Positions 1-8,327 are shown, counted from the first letter of the stretch. The stretch: 64,000 bases of DNA from Lachnospiraceae bacterium (GCA_022510615.1 JAFLTC010000004.1:1-64000); one strand, 5' to 3'. Notes: generated by a model from the sequence alone, not told the origin. A program made the numbers and translations.

Positions 1-1520
1 GCCACATTTTGGTTGGAGCTGAACCAGTTGAATTCCTTTATGGTTGGCTTTTTCGGGGAGACAATCGTTGCCTTTAACTGTGCTTTGCGGTTGGCTCCAG
101 CCGTGAAGAGGGACAAAGTGGTTTTGTCCAGCTCAATTTCCTTTATTTCTTTTAGTTTCTTAACGACAGTTACCTTGATGGCTGCCTCTACTTTTTTATT
201 ATCCTTTGGTCGAATCGTAATCGTTGTCTTTCCGACCTCTTTTGCCTTGATTTTTCCCTTGGAAGAAACGGAGGCAATCGCTTCTTTACTGCTTTTGTAA
301 ACCAGGTTTTTGCTGGCAGATGCCGGGAATACACTGGTTTTCGTCTGGAACGTGCTTCCTTTTTGCAGCGTCAGGGTAGTGGCAACCTTTTTGCCCTTTT
401 CGCTAAACGGTGCGTTTACCTGGATTTTTGCAGCAGTTACAGTGACGCGGCATACAGCCATGGCACCCTGACCATCCGCAGAGGTGACCGTAATCTTAGC
501 AGTTCCTGCTTTTTTCGCTGTTACCAGACCGTGTTTATCTACGTCCGCCACATTTTTATTGGAGGTAAACCAGTTAAATTTCTTTGTGGTCGGCTTTTCC
601 GGAGAGACAATCGTTGCCTTTAGCTGTGCCGTGCGGTCGGTTCCAGACGTGAAAAGGGACAAAGTGGTTTTGTCCAGCTTAATTTCCTTTACTTCTTTTA
701 GTTTCTTAACGACAGTTACCTTGATGACTGCCTCTACGTTTTTATTACTGTCTGGTTGAATCGTAATCGTTGTTTTTCCAAGCTGCTTTGCCTTGATTTC
801 CCCCTTGGAAGAAACGGAGGCAATCGCTTTTTTACTGCTCTTGTAAATCAGTTTTTTGCTGGAAGATTCAGGGAACACTTTGGTTTGCACCTGGAACGTG
901 CTTCCTTTTTTCAGCATCAGGGTAGTGGTGACCTTTTTGCCCTTTGCGCTAAACGGTGCTTCTACCTGGATTTTTCCAGTATCTACAGTGACACTGCATA
1001 CAGCCCTGGCACCGCGGCCGTCCGCAGAGGTTACCGTAATCTTGGCGGTTCCTGCTTTTTTCGCTGTTACCCGACCTTTTTTATTTACGGTCGCTACATT
1101 TTTATTGGAGCTGAACCAGTTGAATTTCTTCGTGGTCGGCTTTTTCGGGGAGACAATCGTTGCCTTTAACTGTGCTTTGCGGTTGGCTCCAGACTTGGAA
1201 AGGGCCAAAGTAGTTTTATTCAGCTCAATTTTCTTTACTCTTTTTAATTTCTTAACGACAGTTACTTTGATGACTGCCTTTACTTTTTTATTTTTCTTAG
1301 ACCGGATCGTAATCGTTGTCTTTCCGACCTTTATTGCCTTGATTTTTCCCTTGGAAGAAACCGTGGCAATCGCTTCTTTACTACTTTTGTAAACCAGTTT
1401 TTTGCTGGCCGATACCGGGAACACCTTGGTTTTCAATCGGAAGGTGCTTCCCTTTTTCAGCGTCAGGGTAGTGGTGACCTTTTTACCCTTTGCGCTAAAC
1501 GGTGCTTTTATCTGGATACT
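1..1520. repeat. 546-bp tandem coding repeat (182-residue double Ig-like unit)
   Basis: Long near-identical blocks recur with an exact 546-bp period, for example the segments beginning at 1, 547 and 1093. About 2.8 units lie in the window and the array probably continues to the left. The period is a multiple of three, so unit gain or loss keeps the reading frame. Confidence 0.85.
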
Positions 1521-1625
1521 TGTCGGCTTACCCTTAGCATCCGCATCCGTTCCACTTTGCGGCAGTATGCCTGCCACAAGTGCCACAGAAAGCAGAACCG
1601 CTAATCCTCTCTTTCCTATTTTCAT
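1..1625 (-). CDS. Secreted Big2/Ig-like tandem-repeat surface protein, 3' end cut by window edge
   Basis: The minus strand is open from an ATG at 1625 to the left edge (541 codons, no stop), so the C-terminus is missing. AAAGGAG lies just upstream of the start. Residues 1-30 form a signal peptide (MKIGKRG, then a hydrophobic run, then a Gly/Asp/Ala-rich cleavage region). The rest is tandem Ig-like domains of Big2 type, with recurring motifs such as TLTLKKGSTF, VYKSSKEAIATVSSKGKI, VGKTTITI and GRVTAKKAGTAKITVTSADG. Two alternating domain types make a 182-residue (546-bp) unit: the equivalent 'GCNACATTTT' landmark recurs at 1, 547 and 1093. The protein is lysine-rich and very basic, as are the Ig-like modules on the enzymes elsewhere here. 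Its role is probably surface display or adhesion; no catalytic domain is visible in the part present. Confidence 0.85.
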   Translation of the reverse strand, partial: MKIGKRGLAVLLSVALVAGILPQSGTDADAKGKPTSIQIKAPFSAKGKKVTTTLTLKKGSTFRLKTKVFPVSASKKLVYKSSKEAIATVSSKGKIKAIKVGKTTITIRSKKNKKVKAVIKVTVVKKLKRVKKIELNKTTLALSKSGANRKAQLKATIVSPKKPTTKKFNWFSSNKNVATVNKKGRVTAKKAGTAKITVTSADGRGARAVCSVTVDTGKIQVEAPFSAKGKKVTTTLMLKKGSTFQVQTKVFPESSSKKLIYKSSKKAIASVSSKGEIKAKQLGKTTITIQPDSNKNVEAVIKVTVVKKLKEVKEIKLDKTTLSLFTSGTDRTAQLKATIVSPEKPTTKKFNWFTSNKNVADVDKHGLVTAKKAGTAKITVTSADGQGAMAVCRVTVTAAKIQVNAPFSEKGKKVATTLTLQKGSTFQTKTSVFPASASKNLVYKSSKEAIASVSSKGKIKAKEVGKTTITIRPKDNKKVEAAIKVTVVKKLKEIKEIELDKTTLSLFTAGANRKAQLKATIVSPKKPTIKEFNWFSSNQNV

Positions 1626-1724
1626 CCTTTTATCTCCTTTCGCATATCCATGCTTTTTATATAAATTTTGTGAGTTATGAGATTATATCAAAATCATAAG
1701 AATTTTTCAATATTTTTTCGGGGG

Positions 1725-1763
1725 CATCACTTAATCGACACTCCACATCACTTAATCGACACT
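1725..1763. repeat. Two direct copies of an 18-bp motif, period 21 bp
   Basis: CATCACTTAATCGACACT occurs at 1725-1742 and again at 1746-1763, separated by CCA. It lies between the repeat-protein gene reading left and the decayed gene reading right. It could be a regulator-binding pair or the residue of an insertion-sequence end, since some IS21-type elements carry iterated terminal motifs. The remainder of 1626-1944 shows no gene; a possible -10 (TATACT, 1882-1887) lies upstream of the decayed gene. Confidence 0.6.
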
Positions 1764-1944
1764 ATTTTTCAAAATACCACCTCCCAAAAGACACACACAT
1801 ATCAATTTTTCTTGCCTTCCAATTGTAACAATAAATGAATGATTTGTTAAAGATTCATAGCACAGACAGCCGGAATTATGTTATACTAATCTTAAGCATA
1901 TCTTTCAGTTCCGGATGCATAGGCAACGAAGGGGGAATTGATTT

Positions 1945-2199
1945 ATGAAAATTCTATCTCTTGTCCAATTGTAAATAACATTTCTGCCAAACGCATTGTA
2001 GCGGATATTGAGTCCGTTCCACTGCCTGGAAACACACAGATTGTAGAACGGTTCAGTCAGGCAGGGAAGCTGACAGGAAATGGGAATGGGATGCAGTTTT
2101 TCGTTTGAAACCGATGTGTCAAACGGACAATTCTATATTGTTTATTCTTGGGGAGATGGGATTTCACCATTTCAGGATTTTGATTTGAGAGGACATTGA
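1945..2199 (+). pseudogene. Decayed hypothetical gene with frameshifts and probable internal deletion
   Basis: An ATG at 1945 behind GGGGGAATTG gives only nine codons before a stop. The adjacent frame reads on as NNISAKRIVADIESVPLPG and then QAGKLTGNGNGMQF, hits a stop, and a third frame continues as SNGQFYIVYSWGDGISPFQD to a stop at 2197-2199. The three frames read as parts of one protein that has lost bases, and the central part appears deleted between GNGNGMQ and the last segment. From memory it resembles a small uncharacterised clostridial protein family; no function is assigned. It is probably non-functional. Confidence 0.6.
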
Positions 2200-2256
2200 T
2201 TGGATGCAATAAAATACGAATTTATAAATGTTTTGATGTGATGTGTGGAGGACAAA

Positions 2257-2751
2257 ATGGCAAAAGTGATTCTTATATGTGGGAAAATCTGCTGCGGTAA
2301 GAGTACCTATGCAGAGCAGCTGCGTCTTGAAAACAAGGCAGTTTTACTTTCGGTTGATGAAATAACGCTTGCTCTCTTTGAACAGCACATTGGCGATAAA
2401 CACGATGAGTATGTGGAAAAAACACAAAAATACCTGTTTGATAAATCAGTTGAAATTATTGAAACCGGAACCAATGTCATACTTGACTGGGGATTCTGGA
2501 TGAAAGAAGAAAGAGACTTTGCAAAGGAGTTTTATAGGTCCCGGAATATTGAATGCGAATTTCACTATATCGATATCAGCGATGAGACTTGGGCATTACG
2601 CCTACGCAAGAGAAACGATGCTATATTAGCTGAGGAAACCAGTGCTTATTTTGTCGATGATAACCTTGCCGCGAAATTCGGTGCGCTTTTTGAGATGCCG
2701 GATAAAGATGAAATTGATGTGTGGGTTAGCATAACGGCGCCGTTATGCTAG
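2257..2751 (+). CDS. Small P-loop ATPase/kinase (zeta-toxin or AAA_33-like)
   Basis: A 164-residue protein opens with a Walker A loop (ICGKICCGKST, about residues 6-16), followed by SVDEIT and an ILDWGFWMKEERDFAK segment. This is the arrangement of small nucleotide or phosphoryl-transfer kinases such as COG4639/AAA_33 and zeta-toxin relatives, which phosphorylate small molecules. The substrate cannot be told. ATG 2257 is preferred to GTG 2245 because GGAGGAC sits five bases before it. The last codons (SITAPLC) are encoded inside a 24-bp perfect palindrome at 2727-2750, so the natural C-terminus may have been replaced by a palindromic insertion. No antitoxin partner is seen, so a toxin role is not supported. 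Confidence 0.7.
   Translation: MAKVILICGKICCGKSTYAEQLRLENKAVLLSVDEITLALFEQHIGDKHDEYVEKTQKYLFDKSVEIIETGTNVILDWGFWMKEERDFAKEFYRSRNIECEFHYIDISDETWALRLRKRNDAILAEETSAYFVDDNLAAKFGALFEMPDKDEIDVWVSITAPLC
2727..2750. repeat. 24-bp perfect palindrome, full copy of the TAGCATAACGGC repeat
   Basis: TAGCATAACGGC is followed at once by its exact reverse complement. Related pieces occur at 31636-31645 (GCATAACGGC), at 41211-41244 (inverted arms with a loop) and at 42630-42641 (one arm). Here it overlaps the 3' end of the kinase gene. Confidence 0.8.
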
Positions 2752-2825
2752 ACAATGATTTGGCGAAGAAGATAAAAAGATATTTGACACCATTATGCGA
2801 GAAATCTGTAGAAAAGGAATACCAT

Positions 2826-3434
2826 ATGAAAATTTCCGTGAAAAAAATAAAGAAAAGATACTATGCCCTGATTCTTTTATTCATTATTATCGTGTACATA
2901 TTTTGGAATGCACTAAGCATATGGAATTATGCCGATGTAGATGAAACCCGTAAAGCGGATGTTGCTATTGTATTAGGTGCCGCCGCCTCGGATAGTGAAG
3001 TGTCCCCTGTGTTCAGAGAAAGAATGAATCAGGGTATCTTGCTATATCAGAATGGCTGGGTAAAAAAGATGATTATAACAGGCGGCTATGGAGAGGGGAA
3101 TCAACACTCCGATGCGTATATAGGGTACCAGTATGCGAAGGAACAGGGTATCCCAGAGGGGGATATTCTCATAGAGGAGAAATCAACCATTACGGAAGAA
3201 AATCTGGAAAATGCAAAGGCGATCATGGATGAAAGTCACTACAATAGTGCATTACTGGTAAGTGACCCGTTACATATGAAAAGGGCAATGCTGTTAGCAA
3301 GGGATAAAGGAATCGAAGCCTATTCTTCGCCAACCACCACCTCTATGTACCGGGGGACATGGGTTAAGTTAAAGTTTCTTGTGAGAGAAGTGTTTTTTTA
3401 TGTTGGATATAAAATAGTAAGTATTTGGAGGTAA
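2826..3434 (+). CDS. YdcF/SanA/ElyC-type membrane protein (DUF218)
   Basis: The 202-residue protein has an N-terminal membrane anchor (YYALILLFIIIVYIFWNAL, about residues 12-30) and then a DUF218 domain: AIVLGAA near residue 50, MIITGGYGEG, a SDAYIGYQYAKEQGIPEGDI stretch, EEKSTITEENLENA, and LLVSDPLHMKRA. Members (E. coli YdcF, SanA, ElyC) are envelope proteins linked to cell-envelope integrity; the biochemistry is not settled. ATG 2826 is preferred over upstream in-frame starts because AAAAGGAA lies just before it and the membrane segment then sits at the N-terminus as usual. The next gene follows after 7 bp, suggesting co-transcription with the S51 peptidase. Confidence 0.8.
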   Translation: MKISVKKIKKRYYALILLFIIIVYIFWNALSIWNYADVDETRKADVAIVLGAAASDSEVSPVFRERMNQGILLYQNGWVKKMIITGGYGEGNQHSDAYIGYQYAKEQGIPEGDILIEEKSTITEENLENAKAIMDESHYNSALLVSDPLHMKRAMLLARDKGIEAYSSPTTTSMYRGTWVKLKFLVREVFFYVGYKIVSIWR

Positions 3435-3441
3435 TGATACA

Positions 3442-4146
3442 ATGGGACGAGTCGTAGCTATAGCCGGAGGAGATTTACAATCCAGTTTTTCAATTAATAG
3501 GTATGCTGTAGCTTTAACGAAAAAAGAGCAGGCAAATGTACTATTTATTGGAACGGCAAGTAAAGATAATGTACTTTATATAAAAAATATAAAAGAGACA
3601 TTTAGAAATTTTCGCTGTGAGGTAAAGGATTTGTCACTGACAAGACGGGAATATACAGAGCAGGAACTGGATGCCCTTCTTAACTGGGCAGACCTGATTT
3701 ATATTGGCGGCGGTGATACCGTATATATGATGAACTGTTGGAAAAAGTGTGGTCTGGATATTAAATTAAAAAACATATACAGAAATGATTCAGCCGTATT
3801 AATGGGGATTAGTGCCGGAGCCATCTGTTGGTTTCATTGTGGCCTCAGTGACAGTGAAGAGGCTGAAAAACCGGAGGGTGTGGCATATGGCTGGGCAAAT
3901 GGGATGTTAAATTTATATCCGGCGGCGTTTTGTCCACATTATGATGAAAAGGATAGAGATATATTTGATACGATGCTGGCAACGAAAGGACTATCCGGCT
4001 TAGCGCTGGAAAGGGATACTGCCTTTGTGGAAGACGGGGGAGAATACTTTTTTATCAAATCTTGTGAAAGTGTGAAAGGGTATTATATGGTCTATGAAAA
4101 TAACACATTGAAAAAAACGGAATTGGAAATGCAGTTAATAGAATAA
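3442..4146 (+). CDS. S51-family peptidase / type 1 glutamine amidotransferase-like protein
   Basis: At 234 residues it matches PepE-like S51 serine peptidases (alpha-aspartyl dipeptidase/cyanophycinase fold). GGDTVYMM is followed by the nucleophile elbow GISAGAICW, where Ser is the presumed nucleophile, and then by ALERDTAFVEDGG towards the C-terminus. It is probably cytoplasmic, as no signal peptide is seen. GGAGG sits 11 bases before the ATG. It lies 7 bp after the YdcF-like gene. The family splits dipeptides with N-terminal Asp or related substrates; the precise substrate is inferred only at family level. Confidence 0.8.
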   Translation: MGRVVAIAGGDLQSSFSINRYAVALTKKEQANVLFIGTASKDNVLYIKNIKETFRNFRCEVKDLSLTRREYTEQELDALLNWADLIYIGGGDTVYMMNCWKKCGLDIKLKNIYRNDSAVLMGISAGAICWFHCGLSDSEEAEKPEGVAYGWANGMLNLYPAAFCPHYDEKDRDIFDTMLATKGLSGLALERDTAFVEDGGEYFFIKSCESVKGYYMVYENNTLKKTELEMQLIE

Positions 4147-4190
4147 TTCGGAAAAATTTTATATGGAACATGGGAAGGAGAAAGCAGAAC

Positions 4191-4770
4191 ATGAAACGAA
4201 GAATACTATCCATACTTATGATTTTTTGCATGTGTATGACCATACTGCCGCAGGGGTGGTGACTGTGTCTGCGGCAGAGGAGTCGGGGACGCCATATGAA
4301 GGTCAAACAGAGCAAGGCATTTATACAATTTCGGATGAAATGCAGCAGATGCAGACGGCTATCTGGTATATGTACAGTACTGCGGCAAGAAGTTTACGAG
4401 GAAGGCGACAAAGACCATCAAAAAATCTTCCACCACGAAAGTGAAGGTGGCGAAAATCGGTGGCAAGAAACTGAAGTTAAAGAAAAACTACAAATACACC
4501 AATGCAAAGAAAGTCAAAGTCACGAAAAGAGGGATTATCTTGAAGGTTGGAAAGAGTGCTAAGATCAAGGCAAAGACCGTTCGTGTGGAGAAGAAAAAGA
4601 AACTGCTTCCAAAGGGGCACGGCAGGAAGTACCGCTACAAATCCACTAATACTAACGTGGCAAAGGTGTCAAAGAGCGGAAAGATAACCGCCAAGGACAA
4701 GGGAAGTTGCAGCGTCTATGTATTTGCCCAGAATGGCTATGCAAAGAGAGTGAAGGTGACAGTGAAATAA
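4191..4770 (+). pseudogene. Frameshifted secreted Lys-rich Ig-like protein gene
   Basis: ATG 4191 encodes a good signal peptide (MKRRILSILMIFCMCMTILPQ) but meets a stop about 25 codons in. The next frame continues as VTVSAAEESG..IYTISD, and near 4336 reading passes to a third frame: NAADADGYLVYVQYCGKKFTRKATKTIKKS. That frame then gives a full basic Ig-like domain with KVAKIGGKKLKLKKNYKYTN, YRYKSTNTNVAKVSKSGKIT and a C-terminal KRVKVTVK. Two frame changes therefore separate the secretion signal from the domain. The module is the same lysine-rich type as on the xylanases. It is probably dead unless the sequence contains errors. Confidence 0.65.
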
Positions 4771-4787
4771 AAGGAATATAAACTTGT

Positions 4788-4825
4788 AAAACAACAGCCG
4801 GTTCGTCGGAACCGGCTGTTGTTTT
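4788..4825. terminator. Bidirectional terminator hairpin between converging genes
   Basis: A 17-bp perfect stem (core AACAGCCGGTTC) around a GTCG loop is flanked by A's on the left and T's on the right, so it can end transcription from both sides. The stop codon of the VanW gene overlaps its right edge. Confidence 0.85.
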
Positions 4826-6008
4826 AATCATAAGTATCCTTCGACAGAAAAATCGTCTTTTTCTTCTTTCCATTTTTATAAACATCCAGATAGGACTTCG
4901 CCTTTTTAGCGGATAGTTGCTCTGCTCGTGGCTTGTAACGGTATCCTTTCAGAGCATTTTTATAAGACTTAATATGGACATTCAAACGACCGCCTTTCGT
5001 TTTCGCCAGAACGAGAATCGGAACATCCAGTGTATTTTTTATTTGCAAATCTTTGCCGCCTACGGAAAGAGCAGAGTCCAGACCGAGAGGTGAATAGCTG
5101 ACAGGCATACTGTGGGGATAACGCTTGACCGGAATGATTCCGGCAATCAAAAAGGCGTCATAGGCGGTAGTAGATACCTGGCAGATACCACCACCCTCTG
5201 CCTGCACTACCTTTCCTTTAAAATAGGCGCCGGATTTTTTATAGGATTTTCCGTCTGAGTCATCGTATAAAATGTCCAGAAAGGAAATCGACTCGCCGGG
5301 CAGAAGAAATGTATTGTCCAGACGGGAGGCGGCTATGCGGATATTAGTACCCCTTGGTGTTGTAGCCCCGAAAGAGGTGGAGTAGCTGCTGATTACATGA
5401 GTTACCTTTTCGACTTTCTCCGTGGTCCACTCCGGCTCTGTGGTAGAGGTCCGGTAAGAGGCGGAATAGTGATCCGTTGTTTCCTGATTCAGATACGTCA
5501 TCAGTTCAGTATGTATCGTGGCAGTGTCCAGTGTATGCCCCAGCTCCGAGGGAGTAATGGCCCCCGAGGAATCAATCCGGGAGTTTTTAGGAGGGGTGTT
5601 ATAGGTGTCAGATAGTTTTTTCATAACAGTCTGTACTGCTTCTTCGTCTGCTGCACACTGAACCATGCCGGACAATTCGTCCTCTGTCACCGTATGTTTC
5701 CCATTAAAGATAAGCTCGGCAAGGGAGGCTTCTTCTCCCAGTTCATACGTAGTATTTTCATCATATTGATAATAAATATGTTCCCCTAACTGCTCCATGG
5801 TATAGGAATGGTTTTGTCCGTCAATCGTGAGGGAGACAGTGCGGTTTTGATAGCCGGCAGCAGCCAGAGAGAGTGTCTGTTGCACTCTCTGAATAAATTT
5901 ACTATCTTTTTCACTCCGGTATTCTATATACAAATAGCTGACACCAAGCACGCCGGCGGCAGCCAGCAGCATGAATAAGACAACAAGCAGTTTCTTACGT
6001 AATCCCAT
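4824..6008 (-). CDS. VanW family envelope protein
   Basis: The 394-residue protein begins with a membrane anchor (KKLLVVLFMLLAAAGVLGVSYLY, residues 5-27). A middle region of the kind found in PG-binding or 'YoaR-like' VanW proteins follows, and then the VanW domain from about residue 210: YSTSFG, NIRIAASRLDNTFLLPGESISF, a GGGICQVSTTAYDAFLIAG block and YPHSMPVSYSPLGLDSA. VanW domains occur in vancomycin clusters but most chromosomal copies lie outside them, and their chemistry is unproven. No van genes are nearby, so resistance should not be inferred. It faces outward and is monocistronic, ending at the shared terminator. Confidence 0.85.
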   Translation of the reverse strand: MGLRKKLLVVLFMLLAAAGVLGVSYLYIEYRSEKDSKFIQRVQQTLSLAAAGYQNRTVSLTIDGQNHSYTMEQLGEHIYYQYDENTTYELGEEASLAELIFNGKHTVTEDELSGMVQCAADEEAVQTVMKKLSDTYNTPPKNSRIDSSGAITPSELGHTLDTATIHTELMTYLNQETTDHYSASYRTSTTEPEWTTEKVEKVTHVISSYSTSFGATTPRGTNIRIAASRLDNTFLLPGESISFLDILYDDSDGKSYKKSGAYFKGKVVQAEGGGICQVSTTAYDAFLIAGIIPVKRYPHSMPVSYSPLGLDSALSVGGKDLQIKNTLDVPILVLAKTKGGRLNVHIKSYKNALKGYRYKPRAEQLSAKKAKSYLDVYKNGKKKKTIFLSKDTYD

Positions 6009-6125
6009 AGCACCTTTCCTTCCTACTTACTTTATAAAATTTCCTCACGGATTTGTAGCACGTATTACTTATATTGATATTATAGCATGGGGAAATAGGG
6101 ATTGCTACGTTTATTTTAAGCGGAG

Positions 6126-6175
6126 TTGACAAAGAAAAATACTTTGTCTATAATACTAACCTGATTAGAAATCAG
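6126..6175 (+). promoter_or_regulatory. SigA promoter with candidate operator for the MFS exporter
   Basis: TTGACA (6126-6131) and TATAAT (6149-6154) are 17 bp apart. An inverted repeat, GACAAAG-7-CTTTGTC (6128-6148), fills the spacer exactly, the typical place for a TetR/MarR-type repressor site. A second inverted repeat, CTGATT-AGA-AATCAG (6161-6175), follows the start region. No regulator gene is adjacent. Confidence 0.7.
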
Positions 6176-6198
6176 GAAAGAAAAGGGAGTCACAGATA

Positions 6199-7608
6199 AT
6201 GAATATAACAGATAAAAAACGAACGCTTATTTTTATAAACATCATTATAACCTGTATCGCCTCGTCCATGTTAGCAACGGCACTCAATACGGCACTGCCA
6301 AATATGATGAAAGAGCTTTCCATTGATATGGCAACGGGACAATGGTTGACAAGCGGGTACTCGCTGATTATGGGAATTATGATGCCTCTTACGGCATTTC
6401 TTATTACCCGATTTCCTACCAGAAAGCTGTACATATCCGCGGTTATCTGCTTTTTGCTGGGATTGGTACTGTGTGCGGCAGCCCCGGATTTTTCGGTGCT
6501 GATGAGCGGTAGGGCGTTACAGGCATGCGGAAATGGAATACTTACTTCCATGGCGCAGGTTATTATTCTTTCTATTTTTCCAAATGAAAAAAAGGGAACG
6601 GCAATGGGATGGTATGGGTTATCAGTAGGTGCGGCTCCCGTCATCGCTCCGACACTGGCGGGAATGATAGTGGATGTTTTCGGCTGGCGAATGATCTTTT
6701 ACATTGCGGCTGCTATTATGATACTCTCTCTCGTCTATGCAATTTGTGTGTTTGATAATGTTCTGGACACGATGAAAAAGAAATTCGATGTTTTGTCTTT
6801 TGTTATTAGTGCCATTGCCTTTGGCGGAATTACTCTGGGAATCGGAAATATCGGCAGCTACTCTTTTGTGAGTGTTCAGGTGCTTTGGTTATTGGGAATC
6901 GGTATTGTGGCGGCCGTGATATTTTCAATCCGACAGTTCCGGCTTACGGATCCGTTTCTTGAACTCCGTATTCTGAGTAATAAAGATTACACGCTGAGTG
7001 TGATTGGAAGTATGCTTCTTTATTTTGTTATGATGGGTTCTTCCCTTTTGCTGCCATTATATGTCCAGTCCATTATGGGACGCAGTGCTACCTTATCGGG
7101 AATTGTCATGCTGCCCGGCTCGCTGGCGATGGCTATCATCAGTCCTTTTGCCGGAAAAATTTATGACAGGCTGGGCATGAAGCTATTGTTTGTAATTGGT
7201 GCGGCGTGTATGATGTTTAGTAATGCGGCCATGATGTTCATCCATATGGATACGCCAATCTGGCTGGCCGGCGTATACAATACAATTCGCTGCATGGCAA
7301 TCGGATGTCTTATGATGCCGTTAGTTACCTGGGGAACCAGTGGTATTGAGCTGAAAAAGACAGCCCATGCGACAGCCCTTTTGACCTCCCTTCGGACCAT
7401 CGCGGGAGCGGTGGGACAGGCAATCTCTGTAGGGGTTATGACGGCTGTAGCGGCGGGAATTGCGGCAAATAACAGCTCCGCCATGCTCCGGGGCTTTAAT
7501 GCCAGTTTTCTGATGACCTCCGTCATTAGCCTGGTGCTTTTGCTGATATCCGTGTTTGGTGTAAAGAGGAATAAAACCAATAAAGTTTTATCGAGAGACT
7601 GCCGATAA
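6199..7608 (+). CDS. MFS drug:H+ antiporter, DHA2 type
   Basis: The 469-residue hydrophobic protein has about 14 predicted membrane segments. It carries the N-terminal TALNTALPNMMKELSIDMATGQW element, GRALQACGNGI, and the motif C-like block GLSVGAAPVIAPTLAGMI followed by GWRMIFYI, all typical of the EmrB/QacA branch of proton-driven multidrug exporters. No EmrA-type adaptor is next to it, as usual in Gram-positives. GGGAG lies before the ATG. A strong promoter with an inverted repeat suggests drug-inducible repression. The substrate cannot be predicted. Confidence 0.85.
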   Translation: MNITDKKRTLIFINIIITCIASSMLATALNTALPNMMKELSIDMATGQWLTSGYSLIMGIMMPLTAFLITRFPTRKLYISAVICFLLGLVLCAAAPDFSVLMSGRALQACGNGILTSMAQVIILSIFPNEKKGTAMGWYGLSVGAAPVIAPTLAGMIVDVFGWRMIFYIAAAIMILSLVYAICVFDNVLDTMKKKFDVLSFVISAIAFGGITLGIGNIGSYSFVSVQVLWLLGIGIVAAVIFSIRQFRLTDPFLELRILSNKDYTLSVIGSMLLYFVMMGSSLLLPLYVQSIMGRSATLSGIVMLPGSLAMAIISPFAGKIYDRLGMKLLFVIGAACMMFSNAAMMFIHMDTPIWLAGVYNTIRCMAIGCLMMPLVTWGTSGIELKKTAHATALLTSLRTIAGAVGQAISVGVMTAVAAGIAANNSSAMLRGFNASFLMTSVISLVLLLISVFGVKRNKTNKVLSRDCR

Positions 7609-7661
7609 CCATAATAGAGTAGTGGCGGCAAACGGATTTGCCGTGAGAAGGAGATGGTCAT

Positions 7662-8327
7662 ATGGATATGACAGTTCAAAATTCTACAGAAACGTCCCTG
7701 CAGGAATTAAAGAACCGGCTGGAGATGCAGAAAAAGGCAGTAGCCAAGGCGAAAACGAAAAAGAATGCGAAAACAAAAAAGAAAAAACTGGGCTATAGTC
7801 CAACGGATATTTCGATGCAGCTAATGCGTGCCACCCGTGCCGCCGGAGTATCGATGGTTTTACTACGGGCGAGAAGCAAGGTGGATCAGTTGCAGCGTTG
7901 TGCAGCCAGTGGGCAGTATGATGAGGCTGAGATAAAGGCGGCTTTGACTCATGCCAAACGGATTGTAAAGTGTGCAAAGAAAAAGCTTAGAAATATGGAA
8001 AACGAAGAAGCCATAGAAAGCAAGGGAAATAAAAAGGATACCACAAAGAATGTCAGGGAGGAAGAAAAGCTCCGTCAGATGATTCAGAGGGAGTTAAAGA
8101 AGCTGCGCCGGAAAAACCGGAGTGAAGAAAATAACGCAATTCAAAACGCGAATATGCGCTATCTGAAAGAAAAAATCAGGGAGCAGAAGAGGGAAGCGGT
8201 TATGGAACAAATGTCCATGGAAACAGAGATGTCTGAAATGCCGGTGGAAGCAGGAGAAGGTGCAGCCGCTGTACCGACCGGAGAAGCGGTGGAGGCCGTC
8301 CCTGTCTCTGTGGATGTTTTAATATAA
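7662..8327 (+). CDS. Charged coiled-coil hypothetical protein
   Basis: A 221-residue protein without signal peptide or membrane segment. Residues 12-45 are Lys/Ala-rich (KAKTKKNAKTKKKK). The middle (about 47-120) has a compact helical motif with RATRAAGVSMVLLRARSKVDQLQR and EAEIKAALTHAKRIVKCAKKK. Residues 125-190 are a Lys/Arg/Glu coiled coil and the tail is acidic and Ala/Val-rich. It is not a family I can name with certainty; similar proteins appear in Lachnospiraceae. It lies 53 bp downstream of the exporter gene and just upstream of the xylanase, with AAGGAG before its ATG. Function unknown. Confidence 0.7.
   Translation: MDMTVQNSTETSLQELKNRLEMQKKAVAKAKTKKNAKTKKKKLGYSPTDISMQLMRATRAAGVSMVLLRARSKVDQLQRCAASGQYDEAEIKAALTHAKRIVKCAKKKLRNMENEEAIESKGNKKDTTKNVREEEKLRQMIQRELKKLRRKNRSEENNAIQNANMRYLKEKIREQKREAVMEQMSMETEMSEMPVEAGEGAAAVPTGEAVEAVPVSVDVLI

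Noticed and set aside
13-1680. Several rightward open frames across the repeat protein
   Set aside because: They lie opposite a continuous leftward frame with signal peptide, ribosome-binding site and repeated domains; the repeated hits are the reverse complement of the tandem units.
2257-2751. Zeta-type toxin-antitoxin system
   Set aside because: No epsilon-like small gene lies beside it; the P-loop protein resembles many metabolic small-molecule kinases equally well.
2745-2825. Upstream ATG start for the YdcF-like protein
   Set aside because: It lies inside the palindrome, has no ribosome-binding site, and would put 27 polar residues before the usual N-terminal membrane anchor; ATG 2826 has AAAAGGAA.
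4824-6008. VanW as evidence for a vancomycin-resistance cluster
   Set aside because: No vanA/B ligase, vanH, vanX or vanRS genes are present; stand-alone VanW proteins are common in clostridia.
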